Assembly: GCA_964649745.1 (NCBI GenBank)
Contig: CAZYQI010000050.1
Span: 1 to 15,762 of the forward strand
DNA: 15,762 nt
Direction of reading: 5' to 3'
Source: CAZEHS01 sp964649745
GTDB taxonomy: Bacteria; Bacillota; Clostridia; Peptostreptococcales; Acidaminobacteraceae
Position numbers and translations under genes: made by a program. A model generated the notes under the pieces. That model saw only the letters and a list, made by a program, of their open reading frames with translations. It was not told the DNA's origin and made no database searches. Shown here in pieces: positions 1 to 7,096 of the stretch (within the stretch, counting starts at the first letter, position 1; every line of letters starts with the position of its first letter).

Positions 1-6
1 TAGTAG

Positions 7-47
7 GCCCTTATAGGGCTAAGCAAACCACCCGTTAGACGGGTGGT
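7..47. repeat. Double hairpin resembling an IS200/IS605-type end
   Basis: Two inverted repeats lie close together. GCCCT-TAT-AGGGC is at 7-19. A perfect 8-bp stem, ACCACCCG and CGGGTGGT with loop TTAGA, is at 27-47. Subterminal hairpins of this kind are typical of the ends of single-strand transposing IS200/IS605 elements. Read on the minus strand, the larger hairpin is followed by TTTGCTT, so a weak terminator is the alternative. No transposase is in the window, because the edge cuts the sequence off. Confidence 0.4.
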
Positions 48-52
48 CCTGA

Positions 53-184
53 TTATGAAAGGGTTCCGGATGCTATATTCCAGTAATCCGGCTGCGGCGC
101 TCCAGGAGGAGTGTGTCCTTCAAGGTAAATTCGGCTTACATGATCCCAATCGGTGGCGTTCATTGGGCGAATCCTTACGTGCAT
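53..184 (-). pseudogene. Truncated N-terminus of a phosphinothricin-type GNAT acetyltransferase
   Basis: A 43-codon frame starts at ATG 184 behind a good ribosome binding site (AAAGGAG, about 11 nt upstream). Its first 23 residues contain RIRPMNATDWDHVSRIYLEG, the usual beginning of PAT/YncA-like GNAT acetyltransferases (about 165 residues). After IYLEG the expected ATGNATF-type continuation is missing. About 20 unrelated residues follow and then a stop, beside the hairpin element at 7-47. This indicates a gene cut off by a deletion or insertion near position 115. The catalytic acetyl-CoA region is absent, so the product cannot be active. Being the last gene of the leftward series, it was probably a member of the same run. 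The family assignment rests on a short stretch. Confidence 0.55.
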
Positions 185-245
185 AATGAGGGTACTCCTT
201 TCTGGCTGTATGTATGAGGAAAGTCTCAGAAAAGCAAGTCTCCCT

Positions 246-911
246 CTATCCTTCGATTTTCATTTTGTGGCCGCTTACGCTGGCTTTATAGGCTTTCATA
301 AACAGATGAAAGCCTCGTTGAAAGCATTCCATATTTGCGATTTCGCCATTGAGCCGCAATATTTCAGTAGCGGCCTCTATGGTGCAGAGCTGTCCTTCGG
401 CCGCACCCTTTCGCAAATCGAAGGATGACCGTCTGTCAGAAGTCAAGGAGACAATGGGTATTTCACTTAAGTAGGACGCTTTTCTCATAATTCTCCGCGC
501 TTCCGTCCAGGTTCCATCCAGGATAATGAAGGCGGTTTTTTTGTTGCTCTTGATGTAATCGACGCTTCGGTTTACCTGCTCCTCTGTTTCAGCAGGGAAC
601 AAGAGAAACAAGGCATAGTCGTTGGATTCAATTCTCCTTACCAGTTCCTCCGGTACAGCCGTACGTTCCCATAAAAATACTTCCGTTGATTTTGGATTGA
701 TGCGCTTGATCAGCCTCGCCGTATTGGAAGGACGGTAGAACTCTCTGAGGCTGGAAAGAATCCAAAACTGAATCTCTGTATCTGTGTTTTCAAGGGCCTC
801 GCAAATACAATTTATTATCGGGAGGCCGCATTCTTCACAGCTGTCGTAGAGCTTTGTGAGCCGTTTGATTTTAATTGTATTCTCTTTGGAGATTTGGCGG
901 GCTTGATTCAT
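246..911 (-). CDS. DTW-domain protein, probable tRNA-uridine aminocarboxypropyltransferase
   Basis: A 221-residue cytoplasmic protein of the DTW (TapT/YfiP) family. These enzymes transfer the 3-amino-3-carboxypropyl group of S-adenosylmethionine to uridine in tRNA, giving acp3U. Visible motifs are the Cys pairs C25-x2-C28 and C35-x-C37 (likely metal site), REFYRPSNTARL near 56-67, the name-giving DGTW at 132-135, and LCTIEAATE at 175-183. The length is normal for a stand-alone bacterial member. I chose ATG 911 over the in-frame GTG at 926 because GAGGTG lies 7 nt before it. The upstream membrane-protein gene stops at 923, only 11 nt before this start, so the two are probably co-transcribed. 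The exact tRNA position modified cannot be read from the sequence. Confidence 0.85.
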   Translation of the reverse strand: MNQARQISKENTIKIKRLTKLYDSCEECGLPIINCICEALENTDTEIQFWILSSLREFYRPSNTARLIKRINPKSTEVFLWERTAVPEELVRRIESNDYALFLLFPAETEEQVNRSVDYIKSNKKTAFIILDGTWTEARRIMRKASYLSEIPIVSLTSDRRSSFDLRKGAAEGQLCTIEAATEILRLNGEIANMECFQRGFHLFMKAYKASVSGHKMKIEG

Positions 912-922
912 TTTGATACACC

Positions 923-1252
923 TCACACATCATTTATTCCCGATTGCTCTGTTGAAGGTTTTGGGAATAAGGCTTTCAGAGAATCCAACAACAGGCCGTA
1001 CAGCATAAACGAGATGAAATGCGCCACATACCAATACACGTAAACCTCACCGGCAACGCTGCCGCAGGCAATCCTAGGCCCGGACTGCACAATGGACACC
1101 ACAAGGTCATTGTAAAGAACAGATTTCAGGAGCAGATTCATGTGAAAGAGCACAATTCCATGGGGGTCGTTGCCCTGATAATGGGTAAGGATCATCAAAG
1201 GGCTTAGAATCATGAAATAGAAAGTGAAAGAGCGGAAAATTTTAGACTTCAT
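923..1252 (-). CDS. Small membrane protein, unrecognised
   Basis: A 109-residue protein with a hydrophobic N-terminal segment (roughly residues 8-24) and a second aromatic-rich hydrophobic segment near residues 70-92, so it is probably a two-span inner-membrane protein. It has a short charged tail. The start is ATG 1252, preceded by AAAGGAG; an in-frame GTG at 1264 overlaps the ribosome binding site and is less likely. Its stop is just upstream of the DTW gene start, suggesting an operon. I recognise no family. The hydrophobic coding pattern and good ribosome binding site make it likely to be real. Confidence 0.6.
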   Translation of the reverse strand: MKSKIFRSFTFYFMILSPLMILTHYQGNDPHGIVLFHMNLLLKSVLYNDLVVSIVQSGPRIACGSVAGEVYVYWYVAHFISFMLYGLLLDSLKALFPKPSTEQSGINDV

Positions 1253-1292
1253 AGGGGATACCACTCCTTTGAAAGCTTTTTTTCAGAACCTG

Positions 1293-2012
1293 TTACTTAA
1301 TCAGGCCCAGCGCAACGAGAATGAACAAGGGGCCGTTGTAGACTGCATGAATGAATACCCCCACCAAGGTGTTCCGTGTTTTATGGAACACATATGGAAC
1401 AATGAACAGAATCGGTAAAAGCATGATGATCAGATCCGTTCCAAAGGGAAGATGAAACAGCAGCCATAAAAAAGAGCAGAAGATCCAGCTGTTTTCTCCA
1501 GGTAGTCGTGTTTGGATATACCCTCTCCATAAAAGCTCCTCACCCAGGATATTGAAGGCGAACATAGGAAGCCATATCAGGAGGAGAAGCTTGTCCTGCC
1601 CTTCAAAGGGGCTCATGCTGATAAACCATGGGGTTGTTTCCAACGGCCGGATTCCGAACTGGGTGTTCAATACCATGGAAGCCCCAAAGATGATGCCGCT
1701 GAGCACGAACACCGCCAGGGTTGCAAGGAGGGCATAGCGCCAGTCTCTTGGGCTCATCCTGCGGAGGCTGAGAGAGGAGAGCAGGCTGTCGAAGGAGCGG
1801 TTTCCTTCTCTCATGGTCAGCGCAACAGCACTGCCCAAAAGCGGAATGAACAGAGCATAACCTGTTATGAACCAATATACGGCGGAGTTCAGGAGGAAGT
1901 GGGATTTGATAAGGGGCAAAAGGCCATACAGCAGCCCATAGAAATATGCGGTTCCCAGAATGAAGAGGCTTGCAGCCCTGGATTTAGTAATTGCTTGAAA
2001 AGAAAAGTTCAT
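1293..2012 (-). CDS. CPBP (Abi) family intramembrane metalloprotease
   Basis: A 239-residue polytopic membrane protein. The CPBP/Abi signature is complete: EELLWR with E158-E159-x3-R163, a FHLPF segment with H187, and HAVYN with H222-x3-N226, the residues expected to hold the catalytic metal inside the membrane. About six to seven hydrophobic spans are visible. In bacteria this family includes bacteriocin self-immunity and protein-processing proteases. No bacteriocin gene is nearby, so the substrate is unknown. The ATG overlaps the stop of the DUF1697 gene in a TGATG arrangement, with GGAG 6 nt upstream, so the two are translationally coupled. Confidence 0.88.
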   Translation of the reverse strand: MNFSFQAITKSRAASLFILGTAYFYGLLYGLLPLIKSHFLLNSAVYWFITGYALFIPLLGSAVALTMREGNRSFDSLLSSLSLRRMSPRDWRYALLATLAVFVLSGIIFGASMVLNTQFGIRPLETTPWFISMSPFEGQDKLLLLIWLPMFAFNILGEELLWRGYIQTRLPGENSWIFCSFLWLLFHLPFGTDLIIMLLPILFIVPYVFHKTRNTLVGVFIHAVYNGPLFILVALGLIK

Positions 2013-2590
2013 CAGGTTCTCCGCTTTTTATCCTGGTTTGGCATCTGAGGAATGAGGTTTACAATCTTTTCGATAGTATTCATATTTCGTGATGTCAGGT
2101 GTTCCTTGAATTTTATACTGCCCAGAGCCTTGGTTCCGAAGGGGCTCTTAAGGGTGTCGCCTTTTGCGACAATCCAGAAGCAGTCTTGGCCGACCGGGAA
2201 AAGCTGTTCGCCGGGAGAGTGGGGCAGCGTGTGGAAGGTTTCCTGAAGTGCTGCCTGCCGCTCTATAGAATCGCAGATCAACAGGTATAGGTGACAGTCT
2301 GCGGGAACGGTAAGCCCACGGGCGGCGGCGAGAGTCTCAGAAAGTCCATCCACATCTCGGATAAGGACCTTGGCATCATACTGGAAAGTGATGCGGAGGC
2401 GCTCTTCTATGCGATGTTTCAGCGCATGGATGTCGGAATCCTCAGGAACGGAAATAAGTACGTTGCCGGTGGCCAACAAGGTTCGGACATCGGCAAACCC
2501 CATATCCCTGAAGACGTCGCCCAGATCAGCCGTCTTGATGCTGATACCGTTCACATTGATACCTCTGAGAAAAACGCACAGTCGCTTCAT
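2012..2590 (-). CDS. DUF1697 family protein
   Basis: A 192-residue cytoplasmic protein of usual length for DUF1697. The opening MKRLCVFLRGINVNG, followed by LATGNVLIS near 40-48, is the hallmark of the family. The biochemical role of DUF1697 is not established. The start is ATG 2590 behind GGAGGTGA. That ribosome binding site lies inside a small inverted repeat (2594-2608), which could limit translation. The gene is coupled to the downstream CPBP protease by a 1-nt stop/start overlap. Confidence 0.85.
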   Translation of the reverse strand: MKRLCVFLRGINVNGISIKTADLGDVFRDMGFADVRTLLATGNVLISVPEDSDIHALKHRIEERLRITFQYDAKVLIRDVDGLSETLAAARGLTVPADCHLYLLICDSIERQAALQETFHTLPHSPGEQLFPVGQDCFWIVAKGDTLKSPFGTKALGSIKFKEHLTSRNMNTIEKIVNLIPQMPNQDKKRRT

Positions 2591-2593
2591 CTG

Positions 2594-2608
2594 TTCACCT
2601 CCGGTGAA
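2594..2608 (-). promoter_or_regulatory. Inverted repeat covering the DUF1697 ribosome binding site
   Basis: TTCACC-GGA-GGTGAA on the minus strand is a perfect 6-bp inverted repeat with a 3-nt centre. Its right half is the ribosome binding site GGAGGTGAA of the DUF1697 gene. Pairing would hide that site. The stem is short, so an effect on translation is only a possibility. Confidence 0.3.
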
Positions 2609-2620
2609 TGAAGATAAAAA

Positions 2621-3508
2621 CTATTTGATGGCATTCACCGGGCAATGGCTGCTACAAAGCCCGCACAGAATACATTCTGTGGAACCGATCTTTTGCCCAT
2701 TCTTAATCCGCGACATGACGTCAATGTCCATAGGGCAGTTCCGGTTGCAGTTTCCGCAGGCAATGCAGGGGTTGCCGGTGGGGGCCATTCTGATAAGTGC
2801 AATCTTAGCCGGTACCTTCATGATCAGTGAAACCGGACACAGTATTTTGCAAAAGGCCCGTTTCTTTTTGAAGGTAAATGCCAGAAGAATTCCCAGTGAA
2901 TAATAGATGATATTACCCGCCAGGAACCAGATCAGTTGATCGAACTTTTCTGTTTGTATCAACGATCCGGAATCGCTGAGAATATGCCGGGCATAATAAT
3001 CATATCCACTCTGTATGAATAGGAAGGGTACCAGAACGGATACAATAAGTGCCGGGACTCTCAGATACGTGAATTTTTTCGGGATGGCGCAGTTTTCCTT
3101 AATGGGCAGCCATTCCAGAAAAGCCGCGGTCCAACAAGCCCAACCGCAGAAGCCCCGGCCCCAGATCAACGGGCCAAAGACTTTGGCAATACAGAAGTGT
3201 ATAAGAACCCGTGTGAAAATGCCGGTGCCGATAAAATAGGCCAGATAAAAGACGGTTTCCTCCACCTGCATATTTTCCCGTTGCATCAAGCCAAAGAAAA
3301 GAAGGAACAGGGGGGAGATTAAAAGGATGGCGATTCGCCTTCCCATGTCCCTTTGGCCCATTTTCTTTTCGAGAATCTGTCCCAAGGTGATACAACCGCC
3401 AATATAGGAAAAAACGAAAAAGAAGACCCACCAGACAGTGAAGCCGAGAATAACGGAGAGGAGTAAACCAATTAAAAAAGGAATGAAATCTCTAAACTTT
3501 ACCGGCAT
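2621..3508 (-). CDS. Membrane polyferredoxin (NapH/YccM-like 4Fe-4S protein)
   Basis: A 295-residue membrane iron-sulfur protein of the NapH/NosR/YccM type, which passes electrons between membrane donors and soluble or periplasmic partners. Hydrophobic spans are visible near residues 8-36, 60-74, 85-110, 150-166 and 192-212. Extra Cys motifs are GFCGWACW (C121, C125) and FCKILCP (C220, C224). The C-terminus holds two 4Fe-4S clusters: C248-x2-C251-x2-C254-x3-C258P and C279-x2-C282-x2-C285-x3-C289P. ATG 3508 has TGAGG about 9 nt upstream; the in-frame GTG at 3523 overlaps that site. No reductase or oxidase partner lies nearby, so donor and acceptor are unknown. A terminator sits upstream, between it and the regulator gene. 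Confidence 0.87.
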   Translation of the reverse strand: MPVKFRDFIPFLIGLLLSVILGFTVWWVFFFVFSYIGGCITLGQILEKKMGQRDMGRRIAILLISPLFLLFFGLMQRENMQVEETVFYLAYFIGTGIFTRVLIHFCIAKVFGPLIWGRGFCGWACWTAAFLEWLPIKENCAIPKKFTYLRVPALIVSVLVPFLFIQSGYDYYARHILSDSGSLIQTEKFDQLIWFLAGNIIYYSLGILLAFTFKKKRAFCKILCPVSLIMKVPAKIALIRMAPTGNPCIACGNCNRNCPMDIDVMSRIKNGQKIGSTECILCGLCSSHCPVNAIK

Positions 3509-3523
3509 GGATGTTGGCCTCAC

Positions 3524-3561
3524 TTATAAAAAAGAATAGGGAAGAGCGATTTCACTCTTCC
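3524..3561 (-). terminator. Rho-independent terminator after the HTH-desulfoferrodoxin gene
   Basis: On the minus strand, GGAAGAG (loop TGAAATCG) CTCTTCC forms a perfect 7-bp stem (3540-3561), followed by CTATTC and a run of six T's. It lies between the regulator gene stop (3628) and the polyferredoxin start (3508). The polyferredoxin may therefore be only partly transcribed from upstream. Confidence 0.75.
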
Positions 3562-3627
3562 TGATAGTATAGGATATTCAACGTGCCTTTACAATTGTGT
3601 TCAGGGAATACTCCCTGCCAAGAGGTA

Positions 3628-4212
3628 CTATTGTTCTTTCACCCACAGGCCGTGCTGGCTGCAATGCATATACAGCTTGCCCCTGCGCATTTTGGGGATG
3701 CGTACCTCCGGAGCCTGCTCCGGGTAGAGCTTTACGATCAGCACCCGGTCATAGGCAACATACGCGATAAATGAAACATGATGGGCCTTACTCATTTCAT
3801 GGGAGAAGGTTATATAGTAATCCTCTTCAATCTCCTCTATTTTCATGGCGTGTGCGTCGTCCTGGGGCTTGGCAACCAGAGGCTCCAGTTTTCTTCCGCA
3901 GCATGAAATCTCTGCTTCCCCGGTGTTCCATACGATATTCCCGCAACCGGGACAGCTATAAAATTTAAGTCGCTTCATATTTCCTCCATCAGCATCGTTG
4001 GGGTTCAGATCACCCAATAGTATTCTTTCGATATTTACTCCTAATATGCGGGACAGCTCACCGAGCAACGACACATCCGGACAGCCAAGGCCCCGCTCCC
4101 ATTTGGAAATGGTCTTATCGCTGATGTTCATGGCATCGGCGATTTCCTTTTGGGTCATTTTCTTTTCCTTGCGCAAACTGAAAATCAGTTTTCCAACCTT
4201 GCTGCAATCCAT
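3628..4212 (-). CDS. XRE-type HTH regulator fused to desulfoferrodoxin (superoxide reductase)
   Basis: A 194-residue fusion. Residues 5-66 are an XRE/Cro-type helix-turn-helix (MTQKEIADAMNISDKTISKW). Residues 83-194 match desulfoferrodoxin. Center I appears as C87-x2-C90-x13-C104-C105. Center II appears as H121, H138, H144 and C184-x2-H187 in CSQHGLW, the equivalents of the five ligands of the superoxide-reductase iron. Both iron sites look intact, so the protein could bind DNA and sense or reduce superoxide; that combination is inferred. The start is ATG 4212 behind GGAGGTG at 6 nt; the in-frame GTG at 4227 overlaps it. A terminator follows. The target operator is unknown, and the 116-nt gap upstream (4213-4328) may hold its promoter. 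Confidence 0.88.
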   Translation of the reverse strand: MDCSKVGKLIFSLRKEKKMTQKEIADAMNISDKTISKWERGLGCPDVSLLGELSRILGVNIERILLGDLNPNDADGGNMKRLKFYSCPGCGNIVWNTGEAEISCCGRKLEPLVAKPQDDAHAMKIEEIEEDYYITFSHEMSKAHHVSFIAYVAYDRVLIVKLYPEQAPEVRIPKMRRGKLYMHCSQHGLWVKEQ

Positions 4213-4328
4213 GATGCTCACCTCCACGTATCAAGAATAACCGCTGACAGATTTTTTTAAAATAAACGCTCAGTAGAGTTATATCTGGGGCGGACTCATT
4301 AAATCATTTGGGTACGGGGATGCCCCCT

Positions 4329-5210
4329 TCATGGGGTGGCCTCCACCACAGATACAGCTTCGATATTCTGTAATATCTTGTCCACTGTGTCACTTACGTC
4401 AAGCTCCTCCGGTATCAGCAATAAGGTGTCCTTTATCAATTCAAAGCAGCACCAAAGGCACCGGAGGGGATCTGTAACACACAAAATAGCGTCAACTCGT
4501 GCTTCAAGGTTATCCGGTTTTATCTCAAGGCCCCGAAAGATCTGATGGGTCCATTTCCATTCGGGTTCCCACTGTTTATTCAGCGCATATAAAATTCTGA
4601 AAACCCGTTCAATATCCGGAATCATCCGTTGCAGGAAGGGGATTTTATCATCCCGTTTCGCTAGATTACCTCTCACGGTCATACCCAGAGGGATCGTCCA
4701 TGGAACGAGGGTTGCTTCCAGAATGGCTTTTTGAAGTGAAGAGGGATAATGGGCCAGTTGCTTCTGCAGCCCGCGGATGGAGCCACCGTCACGGACAAGG
4801 AGGGCATCCTTGATGACGGATGCCAGCAGGAGACGCTCATGGGCAACGACCTGACCCTCCACGAAGGAAGCCACGTTTTTCTGCATGGCAGGGAGTGTTT
4901 GCCATCCGGCCTCAATCCAATGGCCCTTGTAACGGAAGATGATCCAAAGGGATCCATCCCAAAGGGGGGCTCCATAGGGATAGACATCGGTTCCGCCAAT
5001 GGATTCAATCCAAAGGAGGAGCTCTTTTTCGGCTATGGGACTATCGGTTAAGAATTCAATTTCAATATCGGAGTCCTCGTCGGCAAGATTCCTTGAAACG
5101 GAGCCTACAATAAAGATTTCCCGGCCGTATTCCAAGGGACATTTGCCTGCAATTTCCCGGGCCAGTTCAATTCGTGTTTCGCAGAGGGTAGTGAACGGTA
5201 TCTTTTTCAT
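4329..5210 (-). CDS. Nucleotidyltransferase-fold protein
   Basis: A 293-residue cytoplasmic protein with an N-terminal nucleotidyltransferase core. It shows FIVGSVSRN (34-41) followed by D44-E45-D46-S47-D48-I-E50-I-E52, fitting the family pattern hG[GS]...Dh[DE]h that binds two metal ions. The remaining about 200 residues are mainly helical, with a C-terminal segment rich in Trp and Cys. Such proteins transfer a nucleotide to antibiotics, proteins or RNA; the substrate here is not visible. I chose ATG 5210 because AGGAG lies 5 nt upstream; an upstream in-frame ATG at 5240 has no such site. It follows the GNAT gene by 41 nt and is probably in the same operon. Confidence 0.75.
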   Translation of the reverse strand: MKKIPFTTLCETRIELAREIAGKCPLEYGREIFIVGSVSRNLADEDSDIEIEFLTDSPIAEKELLLWIESIGGTDVYPYGAPLWDGSLWIIFRYKGHWIEAGWQTLPAMQKNVASFVEGQVVAHERLLLASVIKDALLVRDGGSIRGLQKQLAHYPSSLQKAILEATLVPWTIPLGMTVRGNLAKRDDKIPFLQRMIPDIERVFRILYALNKQWEPEWKWTHQIFRGLEIKPDNLEARVDAILCVTDPLRCLWCCFELIKDTLLLIPEELDVSDTVDKILQNIEAVSVVEATP

Positions 5211-5251
5211 AATGTCTCCTGAAGGAAGCGCCGTAAGCATTCGATGCCTGG

Positions 5252-5779
5252 CTAGAGGGCAATCCAGTAGCGTTGAACAGGCTCTCCGTTGTCATCCACT
5301 TCGTTTTCAAGGATTCCGCCATTTTTTATAATGGTTTTTGCCGAGGCCACATTGCTCTTATCGCAAACAATCAGTGCCCTTTCAATTCCATGGAGTTTTG
5401 CTAAGGGCAAAGCCATTTCAAGCATTTTTGAGGCATACCCCTTTTGACGTTCATTGGGTCGCACCCCATAACCGATATGACCACCAAAGTTAAAAAGGTA
5501 CTCGTTCAGACGGTGACGGATACTTATTGCACCGATAATTTCTTCCGAATCCCGAATTAGAAAATAGGTATGGGCGGATACCGACGGTGATGCACACGTG
5601 TCGCTATTTTCAATTTTATATGTTCGGTCAAGCCACTCCGGGTAGGTCATATCCAATAATCTGGCGGCGTAGGGTGTGATTTCCTCGCCATATGATTCCC
5701 ATTCTTTTGTAAATGCAAGAAACATCGCCTCCATTTCGGGGTAGGCTCGCCGTAATTCTATGGCGTTGATGGTTTTCAA
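5252..5779 (-). CDS. GNAT family N-acetyltransferase (COG3981-like)
   Basis: A 175-residue acetyl-CoA-dependent acetyltransferase. Motif A, HIGYGVRPNERQKGYASKML (101-120), contains R111-x2-G114-x-A116, which binds the pyrophosphate of acetyl-CoA. The C-terminal half has the usual NVASAKTIIKNGG helix. The substrate is unknown. It uses a TTG start behind a very strong GGGCGGTGA site. Two oddities: its first 10 codons closely match those of the unrelated DUF3788 gene at 6407-6832, and its ribosome-binding block equals that of the GNAT at 10844-11335. The 5' end therefore looks like a recombinational splice. Confidence 0.87.
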   Translation of the reverse strand: MKTINAIELRRAYPEMEAMFLAFTKEWESYGEEITPYAARLLDMTYPEWLDRTYKIENSDTCASPSVSAHTYFLIRDSEEIIGAISIRHRLNEYLFNFGGHIGYGVRPNERQKGYASKMLEMALPLAKLHGIERALIVCDKSNVASAKTIIKNGGILENEVDDNGEPVQRYWIAL

Positions 5780-5817
5780 GTGTTCACCGCCCTTTCCAGC
5801 TAGTTATTTCGCCCAGG

Positions 5818-6384
5818 TCATTTTACAAGAACCACATCGTCGCCGTTTCCGTAATCCCCCTGGCCGTAGGCATCCCAGTACTCCTCCAGGAGGAATTCCT
5901 GAACAACCAGCTGCTTTTCATCCTTGGGAACCCGCACAAAGCCGGCCTTTTCATATGCCCTTACGGCCCGCGCGTTTCTCTCCGAAGGGCGGATGATAAA
6001 CTGCCCGATCCCCAGGTGGTTCTGTAAGTGATCACAGAGTAATCGGATCGCCTCGGAGCCGAACCCTTTTCCGCAGTGGGCATCCGTAGCCATCCATATA
6101 TCCAGCTCAGCCCCCGTGTTCCTCAGATGGAAGGAAGAGTAGCAGACAGCTCCGATCGGCTCGTTACCGAGGGTGATCATCCAAAGCTGTCCTTTTTCCG
6201 GTTGGGAGCCGTCAAAGTACCAGTCTTCAAAATCCGCGCAGTATTCCTCCCAGCTGGGGATGGGGTGATCCTCAAAATCCGGAGGGCCCATATGGCTCTT
6301 GGTTGTTTCAGACTGGCAGAGCCAGGCGTATGCTTTTCTTTTGTCCTGTGGTGTTGAGGGTACAATCCTTAGCTGATGGTCCAT
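5818..6384 (-). CDS. GNAT family N-acetyltransferase (RimJ/RimL or AAC(6')-like)
   Basis: A 188-residue GNAT protein. The acetyl-CoA site CGKGFGSEAIRLL is at 104-116, and the C-terminal signature RPSERNARAVRAYEKAGF is at 132-149. These two motifs and the length resemble ribosomal-protein acetyltransferases and AAC(6')-type aminoglycoside acetyltransferases. The substrate cannot be decided. The first pyrophosphate-loop position is usually Arg or Gln but is Cys104 here, which may lower acetyl-CoA affinity. The start ATG 6384 has AAGGAGG 11 nt upstream. It begins 22 nt after the DUF3788 stop, so the two are likely co-transcribed. Confidence 0.85.
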   Translation of the reverse strand: MDHQLRIVPSTPQDKRKAYAWLCQSETTKSHMGPPDFEDHPIPSWEEYCADFEDWYFDGSQPEKGQLWMITLGNEPIGAVCYSSFHLRNTGAELDIWMATDAHCGKGFGSEAIRLLCDHLQNHLGIGQFIIRPSERNARAVRAYEKAGFVRVPKDEKQLVVQEFLLEEYWDAYGQGDYGNGDDVVLVK

Positions 6385-6406
6385 GATTGTTATTTCCTCC
6401 TTCGAT

Positions 6407-6832
6407 TCATTTACACACCGTTTTCAGCATCATGACGGCTTCAAAGTCCTTCAGAATTTCCACGTTACGGATTTCAAAGATACAGGGCTTTGATTTTCCT
6501 ACATAAGTTGTGGCCTGAATTTTATCCATCACCTCTCTGTTAATATCCAGCGAATACACCTGCTGAAGATACTTCTCGGGGAAAAATACCGTAGCTTGCA
6601 TATATCCCTTCCACGCCGACATCCAAACAATGGTGCGCTTCTTTTTCTGAACCTTGCACAGCCAGGCCTTGCCATCGTGGTAGTAGCGCCATTCGGTAGT
6701 CATTTCATAACTTTTGAAAAGCTCAAGGAGCGTGGAATAGGCGGAGTAGGAATCGCCAATAATCGATGCAAGGACCTTTTCATCCGGATAGATTTGTTCA
6801 TCCCGTAATTCGATGGTGTTGATGGTTTCCAT
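6407..6832 (-). CDS. DUF3788 family protein
   Basis: A 141-residue soluble protein whose opening IELRDEQIYPDEKVLASIIG and middle WRYYHDGKAWLCKV...TIVWMSAWKGYMQATVFF fit DUF3788, a family without assigned function that is common in anaerobes. Length is normal. The ATG at 6832 is preceded by GGGAGG at 7 nt. The 30 nt at its 5' end are 26/30 identical to the start of the GNAT gene at 5252-5779. The stop is followed closely by the GNAT gene at 6384. Confidence 0.75.
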   Translation of the reverse strand: METINTIELRDEQIYPDEKVLASIIGDSYSAYSTLLELFKSYEMTTEWRYYHDGKAWLCKVQKKKRTIVWMSAWKGYMQATVFFPEKYLQQVYSLDINREVMDKIQATTYVGKSKPCIFEIRNVEILKDFEAVMMLKTVCK

Positions 6833-6888
6833 GAAACTGCCTCCCTAATGGACGTATTTATGGTTTTTTGAAGGATACGAACAGCGGA

Positions 6889-7096
6889 CTATTTTCGAAG
6901 CGTTAGTACGATCTGCATCTCATCCGCCTTAGCATGTATCATCTCTGTGATTTTTTTAGCTTTTGCACAGGTGTCTAGATTGCTGTTTTCAGCGGATGCC
7001 TCCTTACGTGTGGATGTTAGTTGATCGTTTCCTGAGAAGATAAGCATGAAAAAGTCAAAGCAACAATTCATACAAGGAAACCGTCCCTGCTGATTC
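6889..7096 (-). other. Gene-poor gap with a possible coding remnant
   Basis: Between the DJ-1 gene and the DUF3788 gene lie 264 nt without a convincing gene. One minus-strand frame ends in a hydrophilic segment (KKITEMIHAKADEMQIVLTL) that looks protein-like. It has no start codon with a ribosome binding site and runs upstream into the DJ-1 gene in another frame. It may be the tail of a lost gene or chance. No attC-like structure or terminator is evident here. Confidence 0.2.

Noticed and set aside
27..47. CRISPR-like repeat at the left edge
   Set aside because: There is only one palindromic unit and no repeats or spacers follow.
1603..1875. Overlapping leftward 90-residue frame inside the CPBP gene
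   Set aside because: It is a shadow of the CPBP reading frame. The true frame has the complete protease motifs.
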